27,048 nt of DNA from Fidelibacterota bacterium UBA6817. GTDB taxonomy: Bacteria > Fidelibacterota > Fidelibacteria > Fidelibacterales > Fidelibacteraceae. Positions within the stretch are counted from its first letter, which is position 1. Each line of letters opens with the position of its first letter. This document shows, in pieces, positions 1-8,519 of this stretch. Location: contig DKER01000204.1 of the NCBI GenBank assembly GCA_002452555.1, positions 1-27,048 on the forward strand, written 5' to 3'. Made by a program: the position numbers and the translations under genes. A model generated the notes under the pieces. The model was not told the DNA's origin. It saw only the letters and a list, made by a program, of their open reading frames with translations, and searched no databases.

Positions 1-815
1 CCGAAGTCGAAATGGAACGGCGTTATACTGTTCTGGCTAATGCAACCGTGAGAAATATCGACGAATACAATCGGAAAATCAAGGATGGTCTGGAAGGTGA
101 ATTGCTGCCTTATCTTTTAGTTGTTATCGATGAGTTGGCAGATCTGATGCTGACGGCGGGAAAAGAAATTGAAGAACCGATCGCCCGTCTGGCACAAATG
201 GCAAGGGCTGTCGGGATCCATCTGGTGATTGCCACGCAGCGTCCCAGCGTGGATGTTATTACAGGTGTGATCCGTTCCAATTTCCCGGCAAGAATCGGTT
301 TTCAGGTTCCGACTAAAATTGACAGCCGTACAATTCTGGATACCGGCGGAGCTGAAAAATTACTGGGAAAAGGGGATATGCTTTTTCTTTCTCCCGGCCG
401 TTCAGAACCCATTCGTATTCATAACGCTTTTATCACACTGGAAGAGATTGAGCGAGTTATGGAACATATTCAATCTCAACCGACCGATGATCTGGACTTT
501 ATTCTGCCGGCACCACAATCTGAAGATTCGGGCGAAAATGGCAATGAATCTTATGAATTCTCCAATGAAAAAGATCCGCTTTTTGATGAAGCTTTAAAAC
601 TGGTGGTCATTCATCAGCAGGGTTCAATATCTCTGCTTCAAAGACGGCTCAGAGTCGGTTACAGCAGAGCAGCAAGGCTGATTGATGAGCTGGAACAAGA
701 GGGGATTGTAGGTCCTTTTACCGGTTCCAAAGCTCGTGAAGTTCTTGTTTCCGCTGATTATCTGGAACGAATTAAATCTTTTGAGGAGGGCAGTTTTGAT
801 GAGGATGATGAATAA
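1..815 (+). CDS. ftsK: DNA translocase FtsK, C-terminal part (5' truncated by window edge)
   Basis: FtsK/SpoIIIE is the septum-located ATP-driven motor that pumps chromosomal DNA during division and activates XerCD at dif. The frame is open at the left edge (first full codon at 3), so the N-terminal membrane domain, linker and Walker A lie outside. Seen here: the motif EMERRY, the Walker B strand in LLVVIDELADLM, the RecA-fold stretch IATQRPSVDVITGVIRSN with FPARIGFQV, and the segment TGGAEKLLGKGDMLF, all typical of the motor beta domain. The last ~65 residues (about DPLFDEALKLVV to KAREVLVS) form the winged-helix gamma domain that reads KOPS/SRS orientation sequences, followed by an acidic tail. 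The stop overlaps the next gene by 17 nt, suggesting co-transcription. Family assignment is secure. Confidence 0.97.
   Translation, partial: EVEMERRYTVLANATVRNIDEYNRKIKDGLEGELLPYLLVVIDELADLMLTAGKEIEEPIARLAQMARAVGIHLVIATQRPSVDVITGVIRSNFPARIGFQVPTKIDSRTILDTGGAEKLLGKGDMLFLSPGRSEPIRIHNAFITLEEIERVMEHIQSQPTDDLDFILPAPQSEDSGENGNESYEFSNEKDPLFDEALKLVVIHQQGSISLLQRRLRVGYSRAARLIDELEQEGIVGPFTGSKAREVLVSADYLERIKSFEEGSFDEDDE
784..790 (+). promoter_or_regulatory. Shine-Dalgarno AGGAGGG deciding the lipoprotein start
   Basis: AGGAGGG lies inside the last codons of ftsK, 8 nt before the ATG at 799. It favours that start over the in-frame upstream start at 736, which would put a non-secretory segment in front of the signal peptide. 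ATGs at 805 and 808 are further from it and less likely. Confidence 0.75.
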
Positions 816-1662
816 ATATTTCATAGCCTTAGCGGTCTTTTTTCTCTTTTCATGTAAGGGGCCTACAACCCGATTTATTCCTCCTCTGATACTTGAAGCA
901 GACGGATTGTCTTTTCCTGAAGGACCCGTTTTTGCCGGTAAAGAACTGTTGTTTTCCAATTGCTACGGAATGTGGATTGGTCGTTTGTATGAGAATGGGC
1001 GTTTGGATACATTTGCCGACCTGTCTTCCATGAACTTTAAACCAAACGGACTCTACTGGTCTGATAATCATGAATTGTGGGCTTGCGAATATAATCAAGG
1101 CCGTATTATCAGATTCAACGACAGGGGAGAGGTTATTCAAGTCCTTGATAATAATGGTCAGAGATTTTCCAGACCTAATGATATAACATTTCATAAGGGA
1201 CTGATCTATTTTACCGATCCAAAATCCTACTCTAAAGAAGTCAGGGATGGTAAAATTTACGTTTTGGATCCAATGACCAATGAAATAAACCTTTTTGCAG
1301 ATAACCTTGCCTTTCCCAACGGATTGTCCGTTACTCCAGATGGAACAAGATTAATTGTTTGTGAATCAGCTGAAAACAGGGTTGTAGCCCTTTCATTACA
1401 AAATCCTGATATTCGTGAAATCATCGTGACACTTCCCGGGGGAGATCCGGATGGAATTGAATTCGACTCTAAAGGAATTCTCTACATCGCTCATTTTGGC
1501 GGCGGAAAAGTCTATACTGCCGATATTGAAAAAAAAACACTTTTGGACAGTCTTGAATTACCCGGGATAAGAGTCACAAACCTTGTCTTCAATCACGATG
1601 AAAGTGAATTATTTATTACAGAAGCTGAACAAAATAAAATCTTTAGCATCAGACTAAAATAA
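799..1662 (+). CDS. SMP-30/gluconolactonase-like beta-propeller lipoprotein
   Basis: A 287-residue protein with a lipoprotein signal (hydrophobic FIALAVFFLFS then Cys19, an LFSC lipobox), so probably anchored in the envelope facing the periplasm or cell surface. The rest matches the six-bladed SMP-30/gluconolactonase/LRE propeller: FPEGPVF with Glu41, PNDITF with Asn127 next to IYFTDP, FPNGLSVTPDG with Asn174 and GGDPDGIEFD with Asp216/218. In the family Glu, Asn and Asp residues at such places bind the divalent metal used for lactone hydrolysis. The metal site looks intact, but members act on varied lactones, so the substrate is unknown. It overlaps ftsK by 17 nt and converges on the GH57 gene, the two stop codons being 3 nt apart. 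Confidence 0.85.
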   Translation: MRMMNKYFIALAVFFLFSCKGPTTRFIPPLILEADGLSFPEGPVFAGKELLFSNCYGMWIGRLYENGRLDTFADLSSMNFKPNGLYWSDNHELWACEYNQGRIIRFNDRGEVIQVLDNNGQRFSRPNDITFHKGLIYFTDPKSYSKEVRDGKIYVLDPMTNEINLFADNLAFPNGLSVTPDGTRLIVCESAENRVVALSLQNPDIREIIVTLPGGDPDGIEFDSKGILYIAHFGGGKVYTADIEKKTLLDSLELPGIRVTNLVFNHDESELFITEAEQNKIFSIRLK

Positions 1663-1665
1663 GGA

Positions 1666-4600
1666 TCATTTTAACAACGTTATCTTTTTTATCGATACTT
1701 CGTTAGTTTTTGTGTTTCTGAACACCAAAATATATAATCCGGAAGAATAGGATGAAGCATCCCATTTTACGGAATGTGTCCCTGACTGTAATTCCTTGTT
1801 TGAAAAGATAACATCCAGTAACTGTCCTTTCAGATTATAGATTACAAGCTCAGACTGCTCAATTCCGGGTGAAGATAAATGAATGGTTGTGATGGGATTA
1901 AACGGGTTTGGAAAAATATGACTGATTTCAAAAGAACGGGGCTGTCCCGGAGATTGATCAATTGAAACTACGTCAAATATATTCATCCATTCATCAGGAT
2001 CCAGATTTATATCTTCATTTCCGTCAGGATACTGGAAAGTCATTTGACCATTGTCCTGTGTTTCAACATGGATCAAAGCAACAAGCACTGTATCATTTTC
2101 ATCGGTTAACAGTTCATCAAGATTGATAATTCCTTCCAGAATATGGGCTGAAGCTGATTGAGAAGCAAAGCCTTCAGATGTCCAACCGTTCCAGCCGTTT
2201 GTGCTTTCCTGTGCCAGAAATGCTTTCCATTCCATGACTAAACCGGATTTTGCCCATGGCATATTCGTCATAGTTTTTGAAGGATTGGAAACAAAAATAA
2301 ACACATCTTTTCCGGTTTCAGGCGCCGGATTCGTCGCAACATACAATTGGCCATCAATAATCGAACAATAGAAAAAAACTCCTTCATTCTGGAATACCGG
2401 TGTCAAACTACTTTCAATCATTCCATCTATGATAACGGGATTATTATCAGAACCGATATCAGTGAAAGTGATATGAAAATCACTTCCATTATTGTTGTTC
2501 CAGGTATTATCACTATACCCTATGACAAAATCCAGTGAGTTGTATGTACCGGCTGCTTGAGACAGGGGACCGATATTAATAACAAAAGAGTCCGAAACTG
2601 CAGTCTGCATAAATGGAGTTTCAACGGCAGATCCTGATGTTGTAACAGTTCCTGAGGGACGAACTGAAAGAGGTGGCGTCTGCCATTCGTTCACACCCCA
2701 GTGAAGAACCGGATCCGGTTTTGGACTAAGGTGGATGATAGTTATTGTATCGTCTGCTGTGGGCTCAGACGGCAACCAAGTCAGACTATTCCTGTTATCA
2801 TTGGAAGAACCCTGATTGTTGCCAATCCAAACATGTTGAATAATGCTTTTTCCGATATTTCCGTGAATGTCTTCTGCTTCCACATAATAATCAATCAGTA
2901 CATTCAGCGTATCAGGTAAAACTGCAGTGTAAAGAGGCGCTTTGATGCTTGGGAGTGGATTTGTATGAGAGGGAAAATCTTTTTTTTCCATAAGAACTGA
3001 AACCCAATCGGAAACATCCGTTCCACCGGAATACAGTTCATTATGATTGCTTTCAAGCGAATTTATACCATCATTATCAAAACGGTAAAATAATAAGACA
3101 TGGTCTTTTCCGGAACGTTGTTTTAGGCCGCTCACGTCATAGACAAATGTCCACACTGTATCACGATTGGTCTGAGGAATCAACCATTCAGTGCCACCGG
3201 GATTAAAGGGTTCACGCTGAGGATGAAAAATTGTGGGGGGTACCGTTTCACTATTCGGAATCATTAGATTGACGGCATCATAAGCCTGGTTGATAGCTCG
3301 TGTCGGATGAGAATCCCACCGGCCTTCCTGGCTGCCGTCCCAGTACCAATAACAGCTCGTTTGAGAATTCATTAAATATTTCCAAGCTGTTTGTACATTC
3401 GGAGAAGAAGAATTGCTGCTTTCTGCTGTATAAACTGCATTTTGACCGGCTGTTACAACAGCCCAACTGTTTTTATCCGGACTGTACCCATTATACGAAT
3501 CCCCGAGCCATTTCTTAAACTCGGGATCGCCATTGTCTGCTCCGCTCCAGCTGCCACTTTCAACCTCAATCACGTCATTGGGATCTGGCGGAAACATGTC
3601 CAGATAATCCTGAACAGTTGTAAAAATAAAGCGGTCTTTATTTACAATGAGCCAGTCAATAAAATTCTGGAAATTACTGTTGTAGTAACTCTCAGATCCG
3701 CCGCCATAATTGTCTCCGTCATGGGCTAGCACAATCAGCATCGGGTGATCCGGATCAGTGTTATAACTTTCCAGCTGAGACAGTACACTATTATAATCAA
3801 GTGCTCCAAAACCGCCGCGTCCGTCTTCATTGCCTAAATACCGATCAGCAGGGACAGCAATAATGTATGATGTTTCACCACTTTCCGGATCAATATAGCC
3901 GACATAATGGGGTTGTCTTGACCATAAGGCAGATACCTGTGTCGGTGCCCATACATTATTTAAGCTTACCCAGTCTCCCGGATCAGGATTCAATATGTAG
4001 GATGGATTAGGTTCATATAAATTTCCGCCAGTATTGAAAGGATAATTTAAACAAGCCCTCTCAAAATGAATATTATCCACTAATACCCACTCAATGCCAC
4101 ACGCTTTTAAAGCAGGAATCATTTCTTTTCTGAATGCATTTTCCGGTGGGAAAATTCCTTTTGACGGGCTATACCCAAGTTCATTTTCCAAAAAATCCCG
4201 ATGAGATGTGATCTGCCGAACCATATCATTCTTTGGTATCAACCCCATTAAAGGATGATGATATCCAAAAGCAGTAAAATCAAGCCGCGGATTATCCAAA
4301 GAGGTCTTTTTTGTGGCATACAATTTCCATCTGTTTTTCCAGCCGGCATAATTTACATTACCTGCAATTTCAAGAGCATTGAGATTTTCAATGAGGGAAC
4401 CGGAAAAACTAATTTGTGCACCGGCATGCTCAAGTCCTGCGTCTATTGCCTTCTGAATGGCATCCATAGGCCAGGATGTATACGGACCGGTACGCTGATT
4501 GTGAATATCAGCAACAGAATAATCATACCGGTTGTATTGATCTGTTTCAATAACTGATTCATATGGCCAATAAATCGGCTGATGCATATGCCAATGAAAT

Positions 4601-4680
4601 GCAATATAAACAGGAGGATTGGCATGAAGAAGGGTGAAAAGAAAACAAAAAAGGAAAAATTTTTTCATTGAACTTCTCAT
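1666..4680 (-). CDS. Secreted GH57 glycoside hydrolase with C-terminal T9SS sorting domain
   Basis: A 1004-residue exported protein. Residues 1-20 are a signal peptide (KKFFLFCFLFTLLHA). Residues ~22-370 form a GH57 catalytic domain: region 1 is HWHMHQP (29-35), the probable nucleophile is Glu180 in GIFPPENAF, and the probable acid/base lies in LAHDGDNYGG (Asp321 or Asp323). The family cleaves or transfers alpha-glucans such as starch, pullulan or glycogen with retention. The middle (~480-910) is probably beta-sandwich modules of unknown type. Residues ~916-1004 are a Por/type IX sorting domain (FPNPFNP, YNLKGQLL, SSGLYILVF). This implies export across the outer membrane by a T9SS not seen here. 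The start at 4680 has no clear Shine-Dalgarno; an ATG at 4668, preceded by AGAAG, is possible. It lies 59 nt behind the flavoprotein gene on the same strand. Confidence 0.88.
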   Translation of the reverse strand: MRSSMKKFFLFCFLFTLLHANPPVYIAFHWHMHQPIYWPYESVIETDQYNRYDYSVADIHNQRTGPYTSWPMDAIQKAIDAGLEHAGAQISFSGSLIENLNALEIAGNVNYAGWKNRWKLYATKKTSLDNPRLDFTAFGYHHPLMGLIPKNDMVRQITSHRDFLENELGYSPSKGIFPPENAFRKEMIPALKACGIEWVLVDNIHFERACLNYPFNTGGNLYEPNPSYILNPDPGDWVSLNNVWAPTQVSALWSRQPHYVGYIDPESGETSYIIAVPADRYLGNEDGRGGFGALDYNSVLSQLESYNTDPDHPMLIVLAHDGDNYGGGSESYYNSNFQNFIDWLIVNKDRFIFTTVQDYLDMFPPDPNDVIEVESGSWSGADNGDPEFKKWLGDSYNGYSPDKNSWAVVTAGQNAVYTAESSNSSSPNVQTAWKYLMNSQTSCYWYWDGSQEGRWDSHPTRAINQAYDAVNLMIPNSETVPPTIFHPQREPFNPGGTEWLIPQTNRDTVWTFVYDVSGLKQRSGKDHVLLFYRFDNDGINSLESNHNELYSGGTDVSDWVSVLMEKKDFPSHTNPLPSIKAPLYTAVLPDTLNVLIDYYVEAEDIHGNIGKSIIQHVWIGNNQGSSNDNRNSLTWLPSEPTADDTITIIHLSPKPDPVLHWGVNEWQTPPLSVRPSGTVTTSGSAVETPFMQTAVSDSFVINIGPLSQAAGTYNSLDFVIGYSDNTWNNNNGSDFHITFTDIGSDNNPVIIDGMIESSLTPVFQNEGVFFYCSIIDGQLYVATNPAPETGKDVFIFVSNPSKTMTNMPWAKSGLVMEWKAFLAQESTNGWNGWTSEGFASQSASAHILEGIINLDELLTDENDTVLVALIHVETQDNGQMTFQYPDGNEDINLDPDEWMNIFDVVSIDQSPGQPRSFEISHIFPNPFNPITTIHLSSPGIEQSELVIYNLKGQLLDVIFSNKELQSGTHSVKWDASSYSSGLYILVFRNTKTNEVSIKKITLLK

Positions 4681-4739
4681 TTTTAACTTATTGTCAGATC
4701 AATTTAAGACAAAATAAAAAAAATAAAAATATTAGTCGT
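4681..4739 (-). other. AT-rich spacer between flavoprotein and GH57 genes
   Basis: 59 nt, extremely AT-rich. Read on the minus strand it holds T-runs interrupted by A, directly upstream of the GH57 start. No stem precedes the T-runs, so it does not look like an intrinsic terminator. It could contain a promoter or UP-like element for the GH57 gene, but no clean -35/-10 pair was recognised. Confidence 0.35.
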
Positions 4740-6011
4740 TCATTTTTGAGTTAATAAAGCGATGATTCCTTTTGCGGCACACCATCCTGTGGAAAAAGCT
4801 GCCTGCAGATTATAACCGCCGGTGTCGCCGTCCAAATCAAGAATTTCACCGGCAAAATAAACACGGGGATTTATTTTTGATTGCATTGTTGCCGGTTCAA
4901 TTTCCTTCAGATTAATACCGCCGGATGTGACAATTGCTTCTTCTATCGGTCTGTATCCAGTAATCGGTATTTCAAAATTCTTGAGCCAGTAACCGATTTT
5001 TTTTCGGTCAGAGGATGTGATAGAATGGCAGGGTATGTCACCGGAAACACCGGTTTCAGCTAAACAAACAGTTCCCAATGCTTCCGGAATAATAAATTTT
5101 AAAATATTTTTTAAACATTTATTGCTGTGTTCTGAGAACTCGCGGATCAGACGTTTATCCAAAGTGTTCTCATCAAGTGCCGGTTTAAAATCAACATGCA
5201 ATAATACTTGAAGACCGGTATTCAATGCATTGACTATATCTTTACTCAAAGTAAGAATTACAGGACCGGACACGCCAAAATGAGTAAACAGGAATTCACC
5301 AAACAGCCGGTTTGATTTTTTTCCATCCGTTAACACGGTTACAAGACTGTTTTTGATACTGATCCCCTTTAATCCATATTTGTCACCCTCATGCGTTATG
5401 AGGGGAACAAGTGCCGGTTTGAGGGGAATGATTGAGTGTCCAAGATTTTTTGCTAAAGAATACCCGTCTCCCGTAGATCCTGTCCCGGGATAACTTATGC
5501 CTCCCGTTGCAATCAGAACAGACCTTGCAAGTAAGTCAATCGGTTTATTCTCATGGGTGATCTGAAGGGATAAATACCCGTCTTCCCCCGGATTTACGGA
5601 TATACACCGATGTTCATAAACAATTTCCACACACTGATTTTCAGCCCAGGATGTAAGTTTATCTGCAATTTCATGAGCATCCTGTGACCGGGGGAAAATC
5701 CTGCCGCCTCTTTCTCTTGTGACCTCAATGTTTAACGTGTTTTTGAAAAAGTCCAGCAGTTCGTCTCGAAAAAAAACGGAAAATGCCGAATACAGAAATT
5801 TCCCGTTTTTACCGTATGCCTGAATAAATTCATTTTTTGGACGGCTGTTTGTAATGTTGCACCGTCCTTTACCGGTTATACGGAGCTTTTTTCCAGATTT
5901 TTCATTTTTTTCAAGCAAACATACCGATAATCCGGACTTACCCATACAGCCGGCTGCAATCAAGCCTGCAGGACCGGCCCCTATTACAACTGCATCGTAT
6001 CGATTTTTCAT
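4740..6011 (-). CDS. BaiN/HI0933-family FAD-dependent oxidoreductase
   Basis: A 423-residue cytoplasmic flavoprotein. The N-terminus has the dinucleotide-binding fold (VVIGAGPAG, residues 9-16), followed by the family hallmark SGKKLRITGKGRCNITNS and, near the C-terminus, YFAGEILDLDGDTGGYNLQ with AFSTGWCAAKG, which closes the FAD site. This is the HI0933/BaiN group, often named NAD(P)/FAD-dependent oxidoreductase or aminoacetone oxidase-like; for most members the physiological substrate is unknown, and bile-acid reduction has been shown only for a few gut relatives. Length is normal for the family. It is transcribed divergently from the FecR-barrel gene and may share a message with the downstream GH57 gene, though the functions show no obvious link. 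Confidence 0.88.
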   Translation of the reverse strand: MKNRYDAVVIGAGPAGLIAAGCMGKSGLSVCLLEKNEKSGKKLRITGKGRCNITNSRPKNEFIQAYGKNGKFLYSAFSVFFRDELLDFFKNTLNIEVTRERGGRIFPRSQDAHEIADKLTSWAENQCVEIVYEHRCISVNPGEDGYLSLQITHENKPIDLLARSVLIATGGISYPGTGSTGDGYSLAKNLGHSIIPLKPALVPLITHEGDKYGLKGISIKNSLVTVLTDGKKSNRLFGEFLFTHFGVSGPVILTLSKDIVNALNTGLQVLLHVDFKPALDENTLDKRLIREFSEHSNKCLKNILKFIIPEALGTVCLAETGVSGDIPCHSITSSDRKKIGYWLKNFEIPITGYRPIEEAIVTSGGINLKEIEPATMQSKINPRVYFAGEILDLDGDTGGYNLQAAFSTGWCAAKGIIALLTQK

Positions 6012-6233
6012 AGATGAAATTACTAAAAAAGTGTCCCTAAACCATAACCTTTCCGAATCACTTTAATGCTGGTATTCAATGGCTTTATACATTACAGTGT
6101 ATCCAATTATTAAGTCATGTGATGCATATCATGAATATGGCCTTATGAACACCCATTTTTTATACAATTATCTATTTTAAGTCAATCAGGATTCATATAT
6201 TTAATAAATCATAAAAAATCCGGGAGGACGTTG
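6012..6233. promoter_or_regulatory. Divergent gene-free region with two palindromic motifs
   Basis: About 220 nt of AT-rich DNA between two divergent genes; it must contain promoters for both. Two palindrome-like sites are visible. At 6087-6102, ATACA and TGTAT are arms separated by 6 nt. At 6118-6133, TGTGA and TCATG are separated by 6 nt, close to the TGTGA-N6-TCACA layout of CRP/FNR-type sites (right half degraded). TACAAT at 6163-6168 is a plausible -10 box for the rightward gene, but no good -35 lies at the usual spacing. Operator and promoter roles are inference only. Confidence 0.35.
6222..6227 (+). promoter_or_regulatory. Shine-Dalgarno GGGAGG deciding the FecR-barrel start
   Basis: GGGAGG is 6 nt before ATG 6234 and only 3 nt before the adjacent in-frame TTG 6231. 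Normal spacing favours the ATG, so the protein starts MKRKILYLL. Confidence 0.7.
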
Positions 6234-8507
6234 ATGAAACGGAAAATATTATACTTGTTAATGTTCCAGCTTATTATGACGTCATATATGTTTGGGGGCA
6301 TAGCCAGTGTCATAAAAGTAAAAGGAGATGTAAAACTGCTACCTGCAGGAAGTTTTGAAATGTTTACTATAGAAGTTGGCTCGCAGCTTGAAAATGGAGA
6401 CGTAATTCAAACAGCCCAGGACGGTTTTGCTATTATTATGTTCAATGATGATAAAACATTGTTGAAATTGCGGGATAATGTTCAGATAACCATGAACGAT
6501 GAACCGGCTTCCCGTACATTGAAAGTTGACAAAGGACAAACGCTTTTTGAAGTCAGTCAACAAAAGATAAAAGATTTTAAGGTTCAGACGCCTGTTTCTG
6601 TCGCTTCCGTAAAAGGAACAAAATTCTGGGTTGATTGCCAGGGAAATACAGACAGGATATATACGACTGAAGGTGCCGTGGATGTTTTTAATACTATGTC
6701 CGGAGAGAGCGGGCTTATTACTGCCGGTCAGGTTTGTGTTAACACAATATCAGGAGATATGGTGGTAAGAAACTACTCGCCGTCGGAATTACCCAAAGAT
6801 GATGTGTTTAATGATATGCTACAGGAACCTCTTGAAGAAACAGTTCCCGAGGAAGAACCCGAACCTGAACCCGAACCGACACCACAGATACAGCCCAGAG
6901 CAGACGTGCCGACAACTCAACCCGTTACAGTTCCTGTAACGGACGATGTTGTGGAAACTCCTGAGGAACCGGCAGATAAACCGAAAGGTAAGGGGGATAA
7001 ACCGTACGGCCTGGGACTTGGTGTAGGATCTGTTACCATTGACGGTAAGTTGTATAATCAAATAGCAGCAAGACCTACATTCAAAGTCGGTAAACTAGGT
7101 GTCGGGCTTGATATTGTCCTGTATGTAGACGGTGAAGGGCGTATTCTTGAAGACAACTGGAACAGTCTGGATGATATTCTTGATAAAATATACTTTATAA
7201 GCTGGGGAACCCTGAGTGATCCTTTCTTTATCCGAATCGGAGGATTGGATCAGGTAACCATGGCAAACGGACTGGTCGTATCCGGCTATACCAATATGCT
7301 TGAATATCCTGACATGAAACGCCTGGGGACTCATCTGAAAGTACAGAGAAATAAAATCGGATTTACCGGTTTTATTGCTGACTGGAACGAGTTGGGCGGT
7401 GAGAAAATGACTCCCGGTCTGATCGGAGGCCGTTTTTCATACAACACGCGAATTCTGCTTCCGGTAAGTTTTGGACTGAGTGTTATTTCGGATGTTAATC
7501 CATACAATGCTTTTGACAGGGACAGAGACGGTGACGGTTATTCTGATCTGATGGATATGTTTCCGGATGATGCTGGAGCATACAGAGATACGGACCGTGA
7601 CGGAATTCCCGACAGCAAAGATGTTGATCCTGCCGGTACAGGCGGCTGGTTTTATGATACAAATCTCGGTTTTTCACTGAACACTATCAATGAACTCGAT
7701 AAATATTTCCAAAACCTGGGATATACTGCAGGACCGGATTCAACGAGTATTCTTATGGATATGCCCACAATTTCTCAGTTGATGAATGACCATCCCACCA
7801 TTTACTCGGTTGCAGCTGATGTAACTGTCCCAGTTCTCAGTATGTCATTTCTCAGTCTGAATGTCTACTCTGAAGCCGCTCTGCTGGGATATACGGGCGG
7901 AGCAGTGGAAAAAACCACATTTGGCGCTTCACCCCTTGGTATTTCCGCCAATATCATTAAGATTATTGATGCCAAAGTCGAGTACCGATGGGGTCAGGAA
8001 TATTTCCGGTTTAATTTCTTTGACAGAAACTATGACTTTAACAGAGTCTATGTTGAACGTGATTCACTGGGTAATATGATTACCCGTACGAAGTTTGATA
8101 AAATCCTGAACGAAAACATTCCGTCTGCTCAGGGTATTTATGGTGCAGCCGGTGTCAGCCTCTTTAATGTTGCATTTGTCCAGTCATCATACATGCATAT
8201 GGTCTCAAAGGATAAAAATAAAGTGCGCAGTTTTTCTGCTCAGGCAGGAATTCAAAAAGGACTGGTTCCCAAAATATCCGATGCATCTGCTTACTATATC
8301 AGAAATAACGATAAAAATCCTTTCCTCTTTAAAAAACCGTCAGAAAATACGATCTGGGGATACAAACTGGGACTGGAAGTGAGTCCGGGTGTTTCTCTGA
8401 TCTGGAATTTTATGACTACCTATAGAGATAAGGATGGCGACGGAACCATTGATCCTAAGAATGAATCGCTGAAAATAACAACGATTGAAACAGGATTTAC
8501 ATTCTGA
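6234..8507 (+). CDS. FecR-domain protein with calcium-type repeats and beta-barrel-like C-terminal region
   Basis: A 757-residue exported protein. Residues 1-24 look like a signal peptide. Residues ~25-170 are a FecR domain (IKVKGDVKLL, LENGDVIQT, VKGTKFWVD, IYTTEGAVDVF). Residues ~185-258 are an acidic, Pro-rich linker with an EPEPEP run. The remainder has alternating aromatic/Gly-rich strands and ends in Phe (TGFTF), as outer-membrane barrels do. Inside it, residues 428-467 carry thrombospondin-type-3-like calcium motifs (DRDRDGDG, DTDRDGIPD), and another DKDGDG motif sits near the end. Classical FecR is an anti-sigma regulator; no ECF sigma factor or TonB receptor gene is adjacent, so a structural surface role is more likely. 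The family-level FecR call is good; the barrel is inferred from composition. It is followed after 12 nt by an unknown exported protein. Confidence 0.75.
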   Translation: MKRKILYLLMFQLIMTSYMFGGIASVIKVKGDVKLLPAGSFEMFTIEVGSQLENGDVIQTAQDGFAIIMFNDDKTLLKLRDNVQITMNDEPASRTLKVDKGQTLFEVSQQKIKDFKVQTPVSVASVKGTKFWVDCQGNTDRIYTTEGAVDVFNTMSGESGLITAGQVCVNTISGDMVVRNYSPSELPKDDVFNDMLQEPLEETVPEEEPEPEPEPTPQIQPRADVPTTQPVTVPVTDDVVETPEEPADKPKGKGDKPYGLGLGVGSVTIDGKLYNQIAARPTFKVGKLGVGLDIVLYVDGEGRILEDNWNSLDDILDKIYFISWGTLSDPFFIRIGGLDQVTMANGLVVSGYTNMLEYPDMKRLGTHLKVQRNKIGFTGFIADWNELGGEKMTPGLIGGRFSYNTRILLPVSFGLSVISDVNPYNAFDRDRDGDGYSDLMDMFPDDAGAYRDTDRDGIPDSKDVDPAGTGGWFYDTNLGFSLNTINELDKYFQNLGYTAGPDSTSILMDMPTISQLMNDHPTIYSVAADVTVPVLSMSFLSLNVYSEAALLGYTGGAVEKTTFGASPLGISANIIKIIDAKVEYRWGQEYFRFNFFDRNYDFNRVYVERDSLGNMITRTKFDKILNENIPSAQGIYGAAGVSLFNVAFVQSSYMHMVSKDKNKVRSFSAQAGIQKGLVPKISDASAYYIRNNDKNPFLFKKPSENTIWGYKLGLEVSPGVSLIWNFMTTYRDKDGDGTIDPKNESLKITTIETGFTF

Positions 8508-8519
8508 TAATCCGCTTAT

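Noticed and set aside
736..798. N-terminal extension of the SMP-30-like protein
   Set aside because: It would bury the lipoprotein signal behind 21 residues; the AGGAGGG site points to 799.
1655..1673. TAAAAT/ATTTTA inverted repeat between the convergent stops as a two-way terminator
   Set aside because: Only six A-T pairs, too weak to call; it may still contribute with the T-run near 1685.
6846..6885. Tandem hexamer-like repeat GAACCC/GAACCT
   Set aside because: It simply encodes the EPEPEP linker with varied codons and is too short and imperfect to be a separate DNA repeat.
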